Positions 52,984 through 61,485 of a stretch of DNA of 64,000 nucleotides are shown piece after piece (position 1 is the stretch's first letter; every line of letters begins with the position of its first letter). The DNA lies in NCBI GenBank assembly GCA_050950205.1, contig JBMNHF010000015.1, positions 62,001-126,000 on the forward strand. The letters run 5' to 3'. The notes below the pieces were generated by a model. It ran no database searches. It was given only the letters and a program-made list of their open reading frames with translations, and was not told the DNA's origin. Position numbers and translations under genes: made by a program. The stretch comes from WRAV01 sp050950205 (GTDB lineage Bacteria; Bacillota; Clostridia; Oscillospirales; Ruminococcaceae).

Positions 52984-53844
52984 ATGCAGCCACAACCAAA
53001 AGATACCTTTCCGCCTCAACATCAAAACCGGCAGCCGGGACGGGAAGCGGAGATGAATCCTCAGCCCCAGTACGATAATCCGGCTTATAAAGCCGGCGGA
53101 AAATTAACCGGAAAACGCGCTCTGATTACGGGAGGGGACAGCGGAATCGGTCGCGCCGTTGCAGTGGCCTTTGCCAAAGAGGGCGCGGATGTAGCCATTG
53201 TTCACCTGTGCGAAAACAGCGACGCCAAGCAAACCCAAGAGGCTGTAACCGCCCTTGGACGAAAGTGCATCACCATCTGCGCCGACCTGCGCAGGGAACA
53301 GGCAGCGGTAGATGCCGTCAACCAAGCTTGCAGCGACTTGGGAGGGCTGGATATTCTGGTCAACAATGCAGCGGTACAATACCCGCAAAACAGCATATTG
53401 GATATCTCACAGGAACAGCTGCTGCGCACCTTTGAGAGCAACTTTTTCTCCTACTTTTATGTGACCAAGGCGGCACTTCCAAAACTTACATCGCAAGCTG
53501 CCATCATCAACACCGCTTCCGTTACTGCCTTTGAGGGGAACCCCACGTTGATCGACTACTCCGCCACAAAAGGTGCCATTGTGGCCTTCACCCGCTCCAT
53601 GGCCCTTTCTTTGGTAACCCAGGGTATTCGGGTGAATGCGGTGGCTCCCGGACCCGTTTGGACGCCGCTGATTGTGTCCAGCTTCTCGCCAGAAAAGGTG
53701 CAGACCTTTGGCTCTACCACCCCCATGCAGCGAGCCGCTCAGCCCTATGAGCTGGCCCCCATCTATGTATTTCTGGCCTGTGAGGATTCCTCCAATGTCA
53801 GCGGGCAGATTTTTCATGTCAACAGCGGTACCATCATTAACTAA
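52984..53844 (+). CDS. Short-chain dehydrogenase/reductase (stress-protein type)
   Basis: A 286-residue SDR. A 40-residue Pro/Gln-rich extension precedes the Rossmann motif TGGDSGIGRAVAVAFAKEGA near 49; NNAAVQYP near 128, the catalytic Ser region and YSATKGAIVAF near 198 follow. The extended version resembles the Bacillus general stress SDRs (GsiB/YhdF-YdaD type). ATG 52984 is behind AAAGGAG. NAD(P)-dependent; substrate unknown. Confidence 0.9.
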   Translation: MQPQPKDTFPPQHQNRQPGREAEMNPQPQYDNPAYKAGGKLTGKRALITGGDSGIGRAVAVAFAKEGADVAIVHLCENSDAKQTQEAVTALGRKCITICADLRREQAAVDAVNQACSDLGGLDILVNNAAVQYPQNSILDISQEQLLRTFESNFFSYFYVTKAALPKLTSQAAIINTASVTAFEGNPTLIDYSATKGAIVAFTRSMALSLVTQGIRVNAVAPGPVWTPLIVSSFSPEKVQTFGSTTPMQRAAQPYELAPIYVFLACEDSSNVSGQIFHVNSGTIIN

Positions 53845-53857
53845 AAGGCTATGGGCA

Positions 53858-53893
53858 AAAAAGGTGCAGGGTCAAGCTCTCTTTGCACCTTTT
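53858..53893 (+). terminator. Terminator of the SDR gene
   Basis: Stem AAAAGGTGCA / TGCACCTTTT, then CTTTATCC, 15 bases after the stop. Confidence 0.75.
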
Positions 53894-53985
53894 CTTTATC
53901 CATAACTCGCGTCGTCCAGGCTTGCGAACACATTCCATTCTTTTGTATAGATTATACTATCAAATAATATGGAAGGTGGTTTGAC

Positions 53986-54966
53986 ATGAGACGTTGTGTT
54001 CCGTTGGAAAAGCAGGCCGAGGAGGTTTGTGATCAAGCTTCCATCCCGCCTCTTATTTTCCAATTGCCCCCTGAGGAGGGACGGGAAAGACTGAACAAAG
54101 CCCAGGATTCTCCCGTATTCAAATACCCGGCCTCCATTTACAAGTTGAAAGTGGATACCGGTAACTATGGAACGGTACCTCTTTACGGCATTTGGCCGGA
54201 ACCTGTGGTGGGAATCCCAAACGTTATTTATTACATACATGGAGCAGGCTGGGTGTTTGGAAATCTGCACACCCACGAAAAACTGGTCCGGGAATTGGCG
54301 GCCCGCACCAATTCCGTTGTCTTCTTTCCGGAGTACAGCCTATCACCAGAGGCAAAATATCCCACGGCAATCGAACAGTGTTACTACATCCTCCAATTAA
54401 TCCCCGAAATCGCTGCGGGCATGGACTGGAAGCTCAACCTGGATACCCTAACGGTGGCGGGGGACAGTGTAGGCGGCAATATGGCCACTGTGATGACCAT
54501 CCTCTCCAAATACCGAAATGGTTTGAAGATCCACAAACAGCTGCTTTATTATCCGGTCACCAATGCAAACTTTAACACCTGCTCATACCGCGAATTTGCC
54601 TGCAATTATTACCTCTACCGGGCGGGAATGAAATGGTTTTGGAATCAATACACCACTTGTGAGAAAGAGCGGAGCGAAATTACCGCATCCCCGTTGCGCG
54701 CCACCTTGGAGGAGCTTAGCGGACTACCCGATGCCATGATTCTGAACGGTGAAGCCGATGTTCTTCGAGACGAGGGAGAAGCTTATGCCAGAAAACTCAG
54801 AGCAGCGGGAGTGGAGGTTACCGCCATGCGATTTCAGGCCATCATCCACGATTTTGTGATGTTAAATGCTCTGGATTCCACCAAAGCCTGCCGCGCTGCC
54901 ATGAATGCATCCACCGAATGGATAAACCAAAAAAATGCACAGTGTAAAACACCATCACTCACATAA
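53986..54966 (+). CDS. Alpha/beta hydrolase (HSL-like esterase)
   Basis: A 326-residue esterase/lipase. The oxyanion box is HGAGWVFG near residue 85 (HGGG-like with Ala), the nucleophile is in VAGDSVGGNMAT near 160, and the Asp/His pair fits GEADVLRDEGEAYA and IIHDFVMLNAL near 285. ATG 53986 lies behind GGAAGGTGG. Substrate unknown. Confidence 0.88.
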   Translation: MRRCVPLEKQAEEVCDQASIPPLIFQLPPEEGRERLNKAQDSPVFKYPASIYKLKVDTGNYGTVPLYGIWPEPVVGIPNVIYYIHGAGWVFGNLHTHEKLVRELAARTNSVVFFPEYSLSPEAKYPTAIEQCYYILQLIPEIAAGMDWKLNLDTLTVAGDSVGGNMATVMTILSKYRNGLKIHKQLLYYPVTNANFNTCSYREFACNYYLYRAGMKWFWNQYTTCEKERSEITASPLRATLEELSGLPDAMILNGEADVLRDEGEAYARKLRAAGVEVTAMRFQAIIHDFVMLNALDSTKACRAAMNASTEWINQKNAQCKTPSLT

Positions 54967-54972
54967 AGAAAA

Positions 54973-55007
54973 GGGCAAAGGTCTGCAAAACCTTTGCCTC
55001 TTTTGTA
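54973..55007 (+). terminator. Terminator
   Basis: Stem GGCAAAGGT / ACCTTTGCC around CTGCAAA, then TCTTTTGTATTTTTT. Confidence 0.8.
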
Positions 55008-55021
55008 TTTTTTAAAGCAGG

Positions 55022-56650
55022 CTACCGTTCCAGCAAACCCACTTGACAGTTGACGTAAATCTTCTTGGTTAGATCCAGCCGAGGGAGGTGCTCCCGCAGG
55101 CAGTCCAGGGGGATGTTGTCAAAGCCTTTGATATGTCCCGCCCCATATTCCTCCTCGTTTCGCACATCGATGCAAAGGGCGTCGGAAGGGATGCCCGGGA
55201 TATTTTCCACATAAAAGGGGACCATCATGCTGTCCAGTATGTTACCGGCCACATACCCTGCCATGTTCACCGGGTCTTTGGCCGAGGAAAAGGGCGGGGC
55301 GTAGGCCAGCTCCATTTCCTGCAGGTCGTAGACACTCAACCCAAAGCGGATGGCATTGGCCAGACTGTCGATGCGCTTATCAACACCGTCGTATCCCACA
55401 ATCTGTGCGCCAAGAATCCTCCCGTTCTCCTCAAACAGCAGCTTGATGGCCATGGTGGTGGCGCCGGGATAGTACCCCGCATGAGAACTCGAGTAGGTAT
55501 AGGACTTCCGGTAGGGGATGCCCGCCGCCTTGAGGCTTTCTTCTTTTTCGCCGGTTACTGCTACGGTGAGGTCAAAAAACTTTAAGATGGAGGTCCCCTG
55601 ACTGCCTTTGTAGGAGCGTTTTTTTCCGCAGATGTGGTCGGCCACCAGCCTGCCTTGCTTGTTGGCGGGGGAGGCTAGGGGAATCAGTGCCGGCTTGCCG
55701 CTGACAAGGTTTTGGACGGCGACGGCGTCTCCCACAGCATACACGTCCTTCGCCGAAGTCTGCATCCATTCATTGACCAAAATTTCGCCACGGCTGCCCA
55801 GTTGGATGCCGCTCTCCTTCAGAAAACCGGTTTCGGGAGCTACGCCGATGCTCATCATTACCATATCGGCAGGAACAGATGCTCCGCTGTCCAGCAGAAC
55901 ACTGTGTTCCGTAAAGCCGGTGCATTTCTGCCCTAAATACAGCCCCAAGCCCTTGGAGCGGATATAGTTGTGAACTTCGTGAGCCATATCGAGATCGATG
56001 GGCGCCATGACATGGGGGGCCGCTTCGATAATATTGACGGAAAGGCCCAGTTGCGCCAGATTTTCCGCCATTTCCATGCCGATAAATCCGGCGCCGATCA
56101 CCGCACAGGAACGGGGCTTGTGGGTATCGATATGCTCCCGTATGGCGTAGGTATCGGGAATATTGCGCAGGGTGAACACATGGTTTTTCTCCGCTCCGGG
56201 AAGGCCGGGGCGGATGGGAGAAGCGCCGGGGGAAAGAACCAGCTTGTCGTAAGATTCGGTATAAACTTCTCCGGTCCGGTGGTTTTTGACCTGTACCGTC
56301 TTGGCCACGGTATCCACCGCAACGACTTCCTGCAGCACCCGGACATCCACCCGAAACCGAGCGTAAAAGCTTTCAGGCGTTTGGAGCAAAAGGGCTTCCT
56401 TTTCGGGGATGGTTCCTCCAATATAGTAGGGAAGACCACAGTTGGCAAAGGAGATGTACTCCCCTTTTTCCACCAGTATAATTTCGGCGTGTTCGTCGTT
56501 TCGGCGGAGTCTGGCGGCAGCGCTTGCCCCGCCGGCCACGCCGCCAACGATGATGATTTTCATAGGAAGAGCGTTGCCTACTCGTTCAACAGAATTCAAG
56601 GCCCGTGCTATGAATCCTTCTTTCTTGCTTGGCTTAACTTGTGCAGACAT
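55022..56650 (-). CDS. CoA-disulfide reductase-like FAD enzyme with truncated rhodanese domain
   Basis: A 542-residue flavoprotein. GGVAGGASAAARLRR binds FAD, the redox Cys is in SFANCGLPYY, and VIGAGFIGMEMAENLA binds NAD(P)H. The C-terminal rhodanese domain starts at about 460 (ALCIDVRNEEEYGAGHIKG) and stops at CQVGLLER, right where the catalytic-cysteine loop should continue for 40 or so residues. So the sulfur-transfer end is cut. ATG 56650 behind GAGGAGG adds 29 residues before MKIIIVGG. Family members reduce CoA disulfide or polysulfide. Confidence 0.85.
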   Translation of the reverse strand: MSAQVKPSKKEGFIARALNSVERVGNALPMKIIIVGGVAGGASAAARLRRNDEHAEIILVEKGEYISFANCGLPYYIGGTIPEKEALLLQTPESFYARFRVDVRVLQEVVAVDTVAKTVQVKNHRTGEVYTESYDKLVLSPGASPIRPGLPGAEKNHVFTLRNIPDTYAIREHIDTHKPRSCAVIGAGFIGMEMAENLAQLGLSVNIIEAAPHVMAPIDLDMAHEVHNYIRSKGLGLYLGQKCTGFTEHSVLLDSGASVPADMVMMSIGVAPETGFLKESGIQLGSRGEILVNEWMQTSAKDVYAVGDAVAVQNLVSGKPALIPLASPANKQGRLVADHICGKKRSYKGSQGTSILKFFDLTVAVTGEKEESLKAAGIPYRKSYTYSSSHAGYYPGATTMAIKLLFEENGRILGAQIVGYDGVDKRIDSLANAIRFGLSVYDLQEMELAYAPPFSSAKDPVNMAGYVAGNILDSMMVPFYVENIPGIPSDALCIDVRNEEEYGAGHIKGFDNIPLDCLREHLPRLDLTKKIYVNCQVGLLER

Positions 56651-56672
56651 TACGATACCTCCTCAAAAATAA

Positions 56673-57857
56673 TTAGCGCTTTTTCAGAGTATCTACTGCG
56701 GTTTTCAACTGTTGCATCGCCTGTTCCAAGGTGCTGATGGGGCAGGCAACATTGAGCCGCATATAACCTTCCCCGCCTTTGCCAAAGCTGACCCCTCGGT
56801 TAAGCCCCAGTCTTGCTTGATTGACCATAAAGTCGGCCAGAGCTTGATCATCCAAGCCTAAGCCTTTGCAGTTGAGCCACAACAAATAGGTGCATTCGGG
56901 AAGCCGCACGGTTATTTCCGGGATATGTTCCTTTAGGAAGTTCTGCACATATTCCATATTTTTTTCAAAATGTCTCAGCACCTGCTCCAACCACTCTTCC
57001 CCATGGGTGAAGGCAGCTTCCACTGCAACCAAGCTAAAGCAGTTGTTGCGGTGAATATGCAAGCGAGACCAGAACGCATCGTATTGTTTTTTATCTTCTG
57101 CGTTGGGAAATACCACGGTGGCCGCCTGCAATCCGGCTAGATTAAAGGTCTTGGTTGCCGAGATGCAGCTGATGGTATTGGCGGCAAATTCTTCCTTGAT
57201 GGAGGCAAAGGGTATGTGTTTGTTGCCGTACAGAATGAGATCGGAGTGGATTTCGTCGGAGATCACCTTAACGCTATACGCAAGGCACAACTCCCCAATT
57301 TTTTGCAGCTCTTCCAGCTTCCAAACCCGGCCCACAGGATTGTGAGGGTTGCAGAGAATGAGAAGGGCAGGCTTTTCCTCTCTCAGTATCTTTTCAAAAG
57401 CGTTAAAGTCTATGGTGTAGTAACCGTCCTCCTCCACCAACTCACAGGTGACAGGTGTTCTGCCCCAATCGCGAATCACATGAAAAAATTGAGAATAAAC
57501 CGGTGTAAAAAATACAATGGGTTCCCCGGGATTGCTGAATTCTTTCACAATGGTACATAGAGCCGGCACCACTCCAAGGGCAAAGCTCACAAGGCTGGGA
57601 TCAATGTTCCAGCCGTTGCGCTTTTTCTGCCAATGGCAGATGGAACGAAAGTAGGATTCGGGGCGGGATGTGTATCCAAAGATACCCTGTTTGTTCCGCT
57701 GTTCGATGGCGTCCATGATGGGCTGTGCTGTGGGCAGATCCATATCGGCAATCCACAGCGGAATGATGTCATCCCTGCCAAATGCTTTTTTTAGTTCGTC
57801 GTATTTGGCCGAAAAATTTTTGGATCGGTCTACCTTTGTATTAAAGTCATACTGCAT
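56673..57857 (-). CDS. patB: PatB/MalY-type cystathionine beta-lyase (aminotransferase fold)
   Basis: A 394-residue fold-type I PLP enzyme. It starts MQYDFNTKVDRSKNFSAKYD (typical of PatB), with IIPLWIADMDLPTAQPI near 30, LCNPHNPVGRVW near 165, ISDEIHSDLI near 195 and the PLP lysine in CISATKTFNLAGLQ near 230. Makes homocysteine or sulfide by beta-elimination. ATG 57857 behind GGAAGGAG. The FAD enzyme starts 22 bases after its stop, suggesting a sulfur-linked pair. Confidence 0.9.
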   Translation of the reverse strand: MQYDFNTKVDRSKNFSAKYDELKKAFGRDDIIPLWIADMDLPTAQPIMDAIEQRNKQGIFGYTSRPESYFRSICHWQKKRNGWNIDPSLVSFALGVVPALCTIVKEFSNPGEPIVFFTPVYSQFFHVIRDWGRTPVTCELVEEDGYYTIDFNAFEKILREEKPALLILCNPHNPVGRVWKLEELQKIGELCLAYSVKVISDEIHSDLILYGNKHIPFASIKEEFAANTISCISATKTFNLAGLQAATVVFPNAEDKKQYDAFWSRLHIHRNNCFSLVAVEAAFTHGEEWLEQVLRHFEKNMEYVQNFLKEHIPEITVRLPECTYLLWLNCKGLGLDDQALADFMVNQARLGLNRGVSFGKGGEGYMRLNVACPISTLEQAMQQLKTAVDTLKKR

Positions 57858-58179
57858 AGTTTGGCTCCTTCCAGTTTGTGCTAGGGTTACCATCATGTTA
57901 GAGCAAATTATGTACCAGCTTTGATATGGATGCAGAACCATCCCCTGAACATTACAGGAAACGACATCCACCTGCTCACCAAAGAGATACCGGATTTGGT
58001 TGGCATTACAACTTCACCGATTCGGCATCCCAGGTAATGACAGCGATTTTCTTTTTTCGGCTATTCAAAAAAACCACCTGTCTTTTTTTCCGGCAAATCC
58101 CTGTACACAGCATTGCGAACGCTCTTTTTTTGATTATAGCATGATTTTAGTTTTTTGCGTTACATCGCAAAAAAATTAG

Positions 58180-58208
58180 TTGACTTTCTTTGAAATGTAT
58201 GATATGAT
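58180..58208 (+). promoter_or_regulatory. Promoter of the cold-shock gene
   Basis: TTGACT (58180-58185), 17-base spacer, TATGAT (58203-58208), giving a leader of about 125 bases. The stretch 57858-58179 holds nothing else that I can support. Confidence 0.75.
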
Positions 58209-58238
58209 TCTACTTGTATTCAAAATGTTGCATTGTCT

Positions 58239-58289
58239 CACATATTTTTGTAAGCCATTGATTCATTTGATGCTTTACAAAAATATGTG
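58239..58289 (+). promoter_or_regulatory. Terminator-like hairpin in the cold-shock leader
   Basis: Arms CACATATTTTTGTAA and TTTACAAAAATATGTG pair almost perfectly, followed by ATTTTTTATG. Because it lies between promoter and gene it may be an attenuator or a thermosensitive leader element. Confidence 0.6.
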
Positions 58290-58339
58290 ATTTTTTATGC
58301 GATTGCGGATGCAAAATTTATTTTTAGGAGGTACCTGCA

Positions 58340-58552
58340 ATGAATAGCGGTACAGTAAAATGGTTCAACTCGGAGAAGGGCTTTGGCTTTATTACCAACG
58401 ACAACGGCAGTGATGATGTGTTTGTGCACTTCTCCGCCATTCAGGCTGATGGATATAAATCCCTCAACGAAGGCGACAAGGTCACCTTTGACACCGAAAT
58501 GGATCCCAAAAACAGCAGCAAATTGCGCGCAGTCAACGTTAGAATGGCCTAA
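58340..58552 (+). CDS. cspA: Cold-shock protein
   Basis: A 70-residue CSD protein binding single-stranded RNA/DNA. RNP1 is KGFGFITND (residues 15-23) and RNP2 is DVFVHFSAI (28-36). It starts MNSGTVKWFNSEKGFGF. TAGGAGGT lies 7 bases before ATG 58340. The long leader is usual for csp genes. Confidence 0.96.
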   Translation: MNSGTVKWFNSEKGFGFITNDNGSDDVFVHFSAIQADGYKSLNEGDKVTFDTEMDPKNSSKLRAVNVRMA

Positions 58553-58566
58553 CTATAGATGTCGTC

Positions 58567-58604
58567 AGCCGTCAATCCAGTATGGATTGGCGGCTTTTGC
58601 TTTT
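58567..58604 (+). terminator. Terminator of the cold-shock gene
   Basis: Stem AGCCGTCAATCCA / GGATTGGCGGCT, loop GTAT, then TTTTGCTTTTTT. Confidence 0.9.
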
Positions 58605-58962
58605 TTACAGGGAACCCTTGGCGAGTGACACCCTTTTGAAAAAGTGCTGCGTGTAACGGCCGGAAAGCGCGCGGCCAGCTCTCTGTGGGCTTTGTATGTT
58701 TTGACTGGAGCGGAGCCTTAAAACATCTTGGATATTTGGTATTCTTACAGAGATGGTAGGAAAAGTTCAGAAAGAGTTGACATCAATGCTTCTTCCTGTC
58801 ATAATAACCCTAATTTACCATTGCGGGGAACGTGCTTATGTCGACAGTGTCCTTCCAAAAGTTCAACAGCCTTTTTATTAGCCTTATTTTTATTCTTTTC
58901 TTCGAGAATAGAATAGGGCTATGTAAGGTTTTGCCGTAATTGGATAAAGTGCCGTTTTATGC

Positions 58963-59003
58963 TAGAAAGGGTCTTTACTGCAAAACAGTAAAGGCCCTTT
59001 CTA
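58963..59003 (+). promoter_or_regulatory. Hairpin directly before the MFS gene
   Basis: Stem TAGAAAGGGTCTTTACTG / CAGTAAAGGCCCTTTCTA around CAAAA, ending 8 bases before AAGGAGG. It may be a leader attenuator or the remnant of another terminator. Between 58605 and 58962 I see no gene. Confidence 0.6.
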
Positions 59004-59024
59004 TATTGAAAAGGAGGAAGACCT

Positions 59025-60248
59025 ATGAAAAAAACAAACCGAGCCGCACCCATCGCCGCTTCTATTGCGATCCAGCTTTGCCTGGGGATTGCATACATAT
59101 GGAGTGTATTCCAGACCGGCATTGCAAACAGCATATTTGGCGGGGACAACGCTGCGGCAAGCCTGACTTTTTCCCTTTTGCTTTCTACTCTGACGGTGGG
59201 CAGCGTACTAGGTGGTAAACTAGCAGTGAAAATGACAACCAGAACTGTGGTGATCATCGGCGGAGTTATCTTAAGCGCAGGTTTTTTTCTTGCCTCCTTT
59301 GCATCTGAGGTGTATCCATGGATTTTATGGCTGGGGTACGGCATTATGGGAGGAGTGGGTATGGGATTTACTTATTCCACCACCATTGCCTGCTCCCAAA
59401 AGTGGTTTCCGGAAAAGAAGGGACTGGTGACAGGAGTCATTGTTTCCGCCCTTGGCTTTGGCGGCGTGGTGTTTACCCCTATCATCGAACGGCTGATTAT
59501 TCTGTTCGGAGGACCGGAGCAGGGAGAACTTCAGACCTTTTTGGTTTTATCCATCGTGTTTTTGGTGGTATGTACCGTAGGCGCCTTGTTCCTAAAAAAT
59601 CCACCGGAGGAAAAATCGCCGGAAGGCACCACTCCGGTGATGGATGGTATGTCTCCGGGGCAGGTACTGCGGGATCCACGTTTTTACCTGATCACCATAT
59701 CCATGATGCTGGCCTGTATGGGAGGGCTTATGATGATCGGTTTTGCCAAGCCCATTGCTGTGGCAAAAGGCCTTGCGGAAACCGCTACGATAGGTGTTCT
59801 GGTCATCTCCATGTTCAATTCTTTGGGCCGCCTGTTTTGGGGTATGGCTTCGGATAAAATAGGGCGGAGGTCTACCATTCTGATACTGCTCTGCGGCTCG
59901 GCTATTTTTTCCCTGCTGGTAAACCGGGCCAATGGCTATTTTATTTACGTTCTCATTGGTCTCATCGGATTCTTCTACGGCGGGTTCTTAAGCTGCTTCC
60001 CCTCTCTGACCGCAGATTTGTTTGGGCCTCGGCATATGGCCACCAATTACGGCATGGTGCTGCTGGGCTTTGGGGCAGGAGCTGTGGTTTCTTCCTATAT
60101 TGCAGGCCACTATAAGAATCTGGCGGCAACGGATATCTCCCTCATGTTTCCCGCCTTTATCATCGCGGCATGCTGCGCCGGAGTGGCTGCGCTGCTGATG
60201 CTTTGCCTCAAACCCCGCTCTAAGGCACCTGCTCTTACTCAGAATTAA
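59025..60248 (+). CDS. MFS transporter, OFA (oxalate/formate antiporter) family
   Basis: A 407-residue carrier with 12 predicted membrane segments. The start APIAASIAIQLCLGIAYIWS and the loop GIGMGF-like GYGIMGGVGMGFTYSTTI, then SQKWFPEKKGLVTGVIVSALGFG (shown in part, KWFPEKKGLVTG), are OFA hallmarks. The second half has GRLFWGMASDKIGRR. ATG 59025 behind AAGGAGG. Substrate could be oxalate, formate or another monocarboxylate. Confidence 0.88.
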   Translation: MKKTNRAAPIAASIAIQLCLGIAYIWSVFQTGIANSIFGGDNAAASLTFSLLLSTLTVGSVLGGKLAVKMTTRTVVIIGGVILSAGFFLASFASEVYPWILWLGYGIMGGVGMGFTYSTTIACSQKWFPEKKGLVTGVIVSALGFGGVVFTPIIERLIILFGGPEQGELQTFLVLSIVFLVVCTVGALFLKNPPEEKSPEGTTPVMDGMSPGQVLRDPRFYLITISMMLACMGGLMMIGFAKPIAVAKGLAETATIGVLVISMFNSLGRLFWGMASDKIGRRSTILILLCGSAIFSLLVNRANGYFIYVLIGLIGFFYGGFLSCFPSLTADLFGPRHMATNYGMVLLGFGAGAVVSSYIAGHYKNLAATDISLMFPAFIIAACCAGVAALLMLCLKPRSKAPALTQN

Positions 60249-60264
60249 AGATTGCTGCTTTTTT

Positions 60265-60321
60265 AATGACGGCTGATAGGATGAGGGTTTTCCATGCACT
60301 CTCATACCAGCCGTCATTTTT
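60265..60321. terminator. Terminator between convergent genes
   Basis: Arms AATGACGGCTG and CAGCCGTCATT with a 33-base loop, then TTTTT. Confidence 0.7.
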
Positions 60322-60326
60322 TACCG

Positions 60327-61328
60327 CTATGAAATATACCATATGGGCATGGAGCTTAATCGCTGGGACAGCTTTTGACGCAGAAAATCTTCGGCTTCTG
60401 CTCGCAGCTCGTTTCGGTAACTGTATTTACCCCGCCCGCGACCGGACATGGCATCCCGGTCGAAAAGCTGTATGGCATTGGGAAAAGCGTCGGTGTTGAT
60501 GGCGTTGTGCACAAAGCTATAAGTCATGAGTATAATTTCCAAAAAGCCGGTGCGGATAACTTTTTCACTTAACCCTTCTGCCAGCGTATCGATCAGTTCC
60601 CCATAAAGCCGCTTCCAATCGGGAAGGAGAATGACAGGCGCAATCAGCAGCCCCACCGGATATCCCGCCTGCGCCATTTGGTTAAGAGCTCGAATTCGGG
60701 TATCCAGCGGAGAGGTTCCCAGCTCGATACGGCGTATAATTTCCGCAGGATTAACGCTCATGCGAAATATGGTTTTTTCCCTATGATCCAGATGCAGTAG
60801 CGGTTCCACCATATCAAACTTGGTGGGGAAGGTCAGATGCCCTCGACCCTCCCGGGCAAAGCGCTGTATGGTATAGGACAAGTTGTCGGTGATGACGTTT
60901 TCCATCACCAGGTCGCTGTTGCTGCCGATTTCAAAGGTTTGCGGCGTTTCGGCGGCGGCAGCTTTTTTCAAAAGATTGTCCAGCATTTGTTCTCGGTTTA
61001 CAAACAAGCGCAGATAGGAGCACTTGTTGTAATTGCAGACCAGATAGCAATACAGGCACATGGCCCGGCAACCCGAAGAGGTGTAGGGTACCAGCCAATG
61101 AGAGACTTTCTGGTTGGGCACATACTTGTGGGTCTTTCTCACACCAATGATGAGGTGTTTTTTAAGCTTGGGAAAGTCTCGGTTGTGTGCTGCAGTCAGC
61201 TCTGGTATACGATTGTGACTTTCTATCGGTATCCAAGGCAGGTGTGAGTATTTTTTATGCAGCATCCGGCCCAGTTCATACTCCAGAGCCTTGGTTTCAT
61301 AATACACCGCATCAAAATCTATCTTCAT
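60327..61328 (-). CDS. splB: Spore photoproduct lyase
   Basis: A 333-residue radical-SAM enzyme that repairs the spore photoproduct of thymine dimers at germination. The [4Fe-4S] motif is C87-RAM-C91-LY-C94 in TSSGCRAMCLYCYLVC, the CxxxCxxC spacing of the family. LKKHLIIGVRKTHKYVPNQK and SDLVMENVITDN support it. ATG 61328 lies behind GGAGGG. It indicates a spore former. Confidence 0.94.
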   Translation of the reverse strand: MKIDFDAVYYETKALEYELGRMLHKKYSHLPWIPIESHNRIPELTAAHNRDFPKLKKHLIIGVRKTHKYVPNQKVSHWLVPYTSSGCRAMCLYCYLVCNYNKCSYLRLFVNREQMLDNLLKKAAAAETPQTFEIGSNSDLVMENVITDNLSYTIQRFAREGRGHLTFPTKFDMVEPLLHLDHREKTIFRMSVNPAEIIRRIELGTSPLDTRIRALNQMAQAGYPVGLLIAPVILLPDWKRLYGELIDTLAEGLSEKVIRTGFLEIILMTYSFVHNAINTDAFPNAIQLFDRDAMSGRGRGKYSYRNELRAEAEDFLRQKLSQRLSSMPIWYIS

Positions 61329-61416
61329 ATCATCCCTCCGTCCATGGTAGTTTGCCACAAAGGGCTGACACTATTTGAAGCTCACAGAGAGAAGATAAAA
61401 TTTTAGAACATTGTGT

Positions 61417-61422
61417 TATAAT
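61417..61422 (+). promoter_or_regulatory. -10 box of cas3
   Basis: TATAAT at 61417-61422, 64 bases before the start; the -35 region is not clear. Confidence 0.45.
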
Positions 61423-61485
61423 AGAAAAAAATGGTAATAAAAACAAGGAAGTGCTTGCCAAGGTGATACAGGAAGGAGAATGGTT

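Noticed and set aside
58640..58720. Possible structured RNA or rRNA fragment after cspA
   Set aside because: GC-rich but no match to known RNA cores and no promoter.
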